5,751 nucleotides of DNA from Bryobacterales bacterium (GTDB lineage Bacteria > Acidobacteriota > Terriglobia > Bryobacterales > Bryobacteraceae), in assembly GCA_003132865.1 (NCBI GenBank), contig PKYZ01000165.1, forward strand, positions 4,766 through 10,516, written 5' to 3'. How positions within the stretch are numbered: the stretch's first letter is position 1; each line of letters begins with the position of its first letter. Below, one piece after another: positions 5,425 through 5,751 of the stretch. The translations under genes were made by a program, and so were the position numbers. Below the pieces are notes generated by a model that was not told the DNA's origin, made no database searches, and saw only the letters and a program-made list of their open reading frames with translations.

Positions 5425-5725
5425 CGTTTGTTCCAGGCGGCATCACCATCCAAGCGGACTCCGAGGCGTTGCGCATGTTCACGAGCGAAAGGCACACAGG
5501 AACACCACCCAGCGCGTGCATCTCAAATGTGAACCGATCCGGTACACCCGGCAGATCGGTGACTTCCATCGGTCCGCATGGCACTATTACTTCAAATAGG
5601 CGCTCCCTGTCCGGGCCATCTTTCATGATCGCTCTACGAATTGCCTCCAAAGCTGGCAGCAGGATATAGGCGTAGCCCCGGTCAACAAACATCCCAAGAT
5701 AAGCCGCCTTCGCCACTGATGCCAC
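5315..5725 (-). CDS. Unrecognised 136-residue protein
   Basis: I do not recognise a family. The frame opens with GTG at 5725, with an in-frame TGA 18 nt upstream, and ends with TAA at 5315. A second possible start is ATG 5692 (residue 12), preceded by a loosely placed AAGGCGG. The translation looks like a real soluble alpha/beta protein. It has an amphipathic helix around residues 22-34 (LLPALEAIRRAIM), alternating hydrophobic strands at 42-50 (RLFEVIVPC) and 65-82 (FTFEMHALGGVPVCLSLV), a WMVMPPGTNVNTGGW segment (92-106), and a final strand pair ending in DPDGTVRLFGI. It has no signal peptide and no clear membrane helix. The short N-terminus and the lack of a good ribosome binding site leave open that it is the 3' part of a longer, broken gene. 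Its GC content (53-63% in two sampled lines) is nearer the genome than that of its RHH neighbour, with which it converges. Confidence 0.65.
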   Translation of the reverse strand: MASVAKAAYLGMFVDRGYAYILLPALEAIRRAIMKDGPDRERLFEVIVPCGPMEVTDLPGVPDRFTFEMHALGGVPVCLSLVNMRNASESAWMVMPPGTNVNTGGWDGLVRAAEAFRGKPMQIELDPDGTVRLFGI

Positions 5726-5751
5726 GAACTTCGTAACAGTTCAGGTACCCC

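Noticed and set aside
5319..5669. Plus-strand frame of 116 codons
   Set aside because: It is antisense to the 5315-5725 gene and is Ser, Pro and Thr rich in the manner of reverse-strand readings.
4733..5751. CRISPR array, tRNA or intact insertion sequence in the right-hand region
   Set aside because: No regularly spaced repeats, no cloverleaf-like arrangement and no transposase reading were found.

Overview
The window is GC-rich bacterial DNA (well above 60% GC over the first 4.7 kb). It most resembles a soil member of the Acidobacteriota, of the Solibacter/Bryobacter kind. The pointers are a Ser/Thr kinase carrying a long WSPDG-repeat propeller half, an adjacent ECF sigma factor of the type paired with such kinases, and a secreted protein joining plant-type leucine-rich repeats, an Ig-like domain and a beta-helix start. 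This placement is inferred from protein architecture; no rRNA or other marker gene is present.

Layout. (1) Positions 1-1247, minus strand: the first 415 residues of a large secreted surface protein whose 3' end lies outside the window. (2) 1248-1369: a short divergent intergenic region with a 14-bp dyad next to an extended -10-like motif. (3) 1370-4126, plus strand: a 918-residue transmembrane Ser/Thr kinase. Its cytoplasmic kinase domain is followed by one membrane helix and about twelve propeller blades. (4) 4136-4732, plus strand, 9 nt downstream: the ECF sigma factor. (5) 4733-5151: no convincing gene, but several inverted repeats and a possible decayed coding fragment. (6) 5152-5424, plus strand: a small ribbon-helix-helix-like gene in a locally AT-rich patch (about 43% GC), whose tail runs antisense into the next gene. 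(7) 5315-5725, minus strand: an unrecognised 136-residue protein.

How the genes may work together. The kinase and sigma factor look like one signalling unit: an external ligand or stress is read by the propeller ectodomain, passed through one membrane helix to the kinase, and then to the co-transcribed sigma factor. In region 2.2 of the sigma factor, the acidic DAED-like motif that normally contacts RNA polymerase is replaced by His-Thr-Ser-Ala. That matches the logic of phosphorylation-activated ECF factors. No anti-sigma gene is visible. The divergent surface protein is a reasonable candidate target, but nothing in the sequence proves it. The right-hand 1 kb looks like an accessory or rearranged segment unrelated to this unit.
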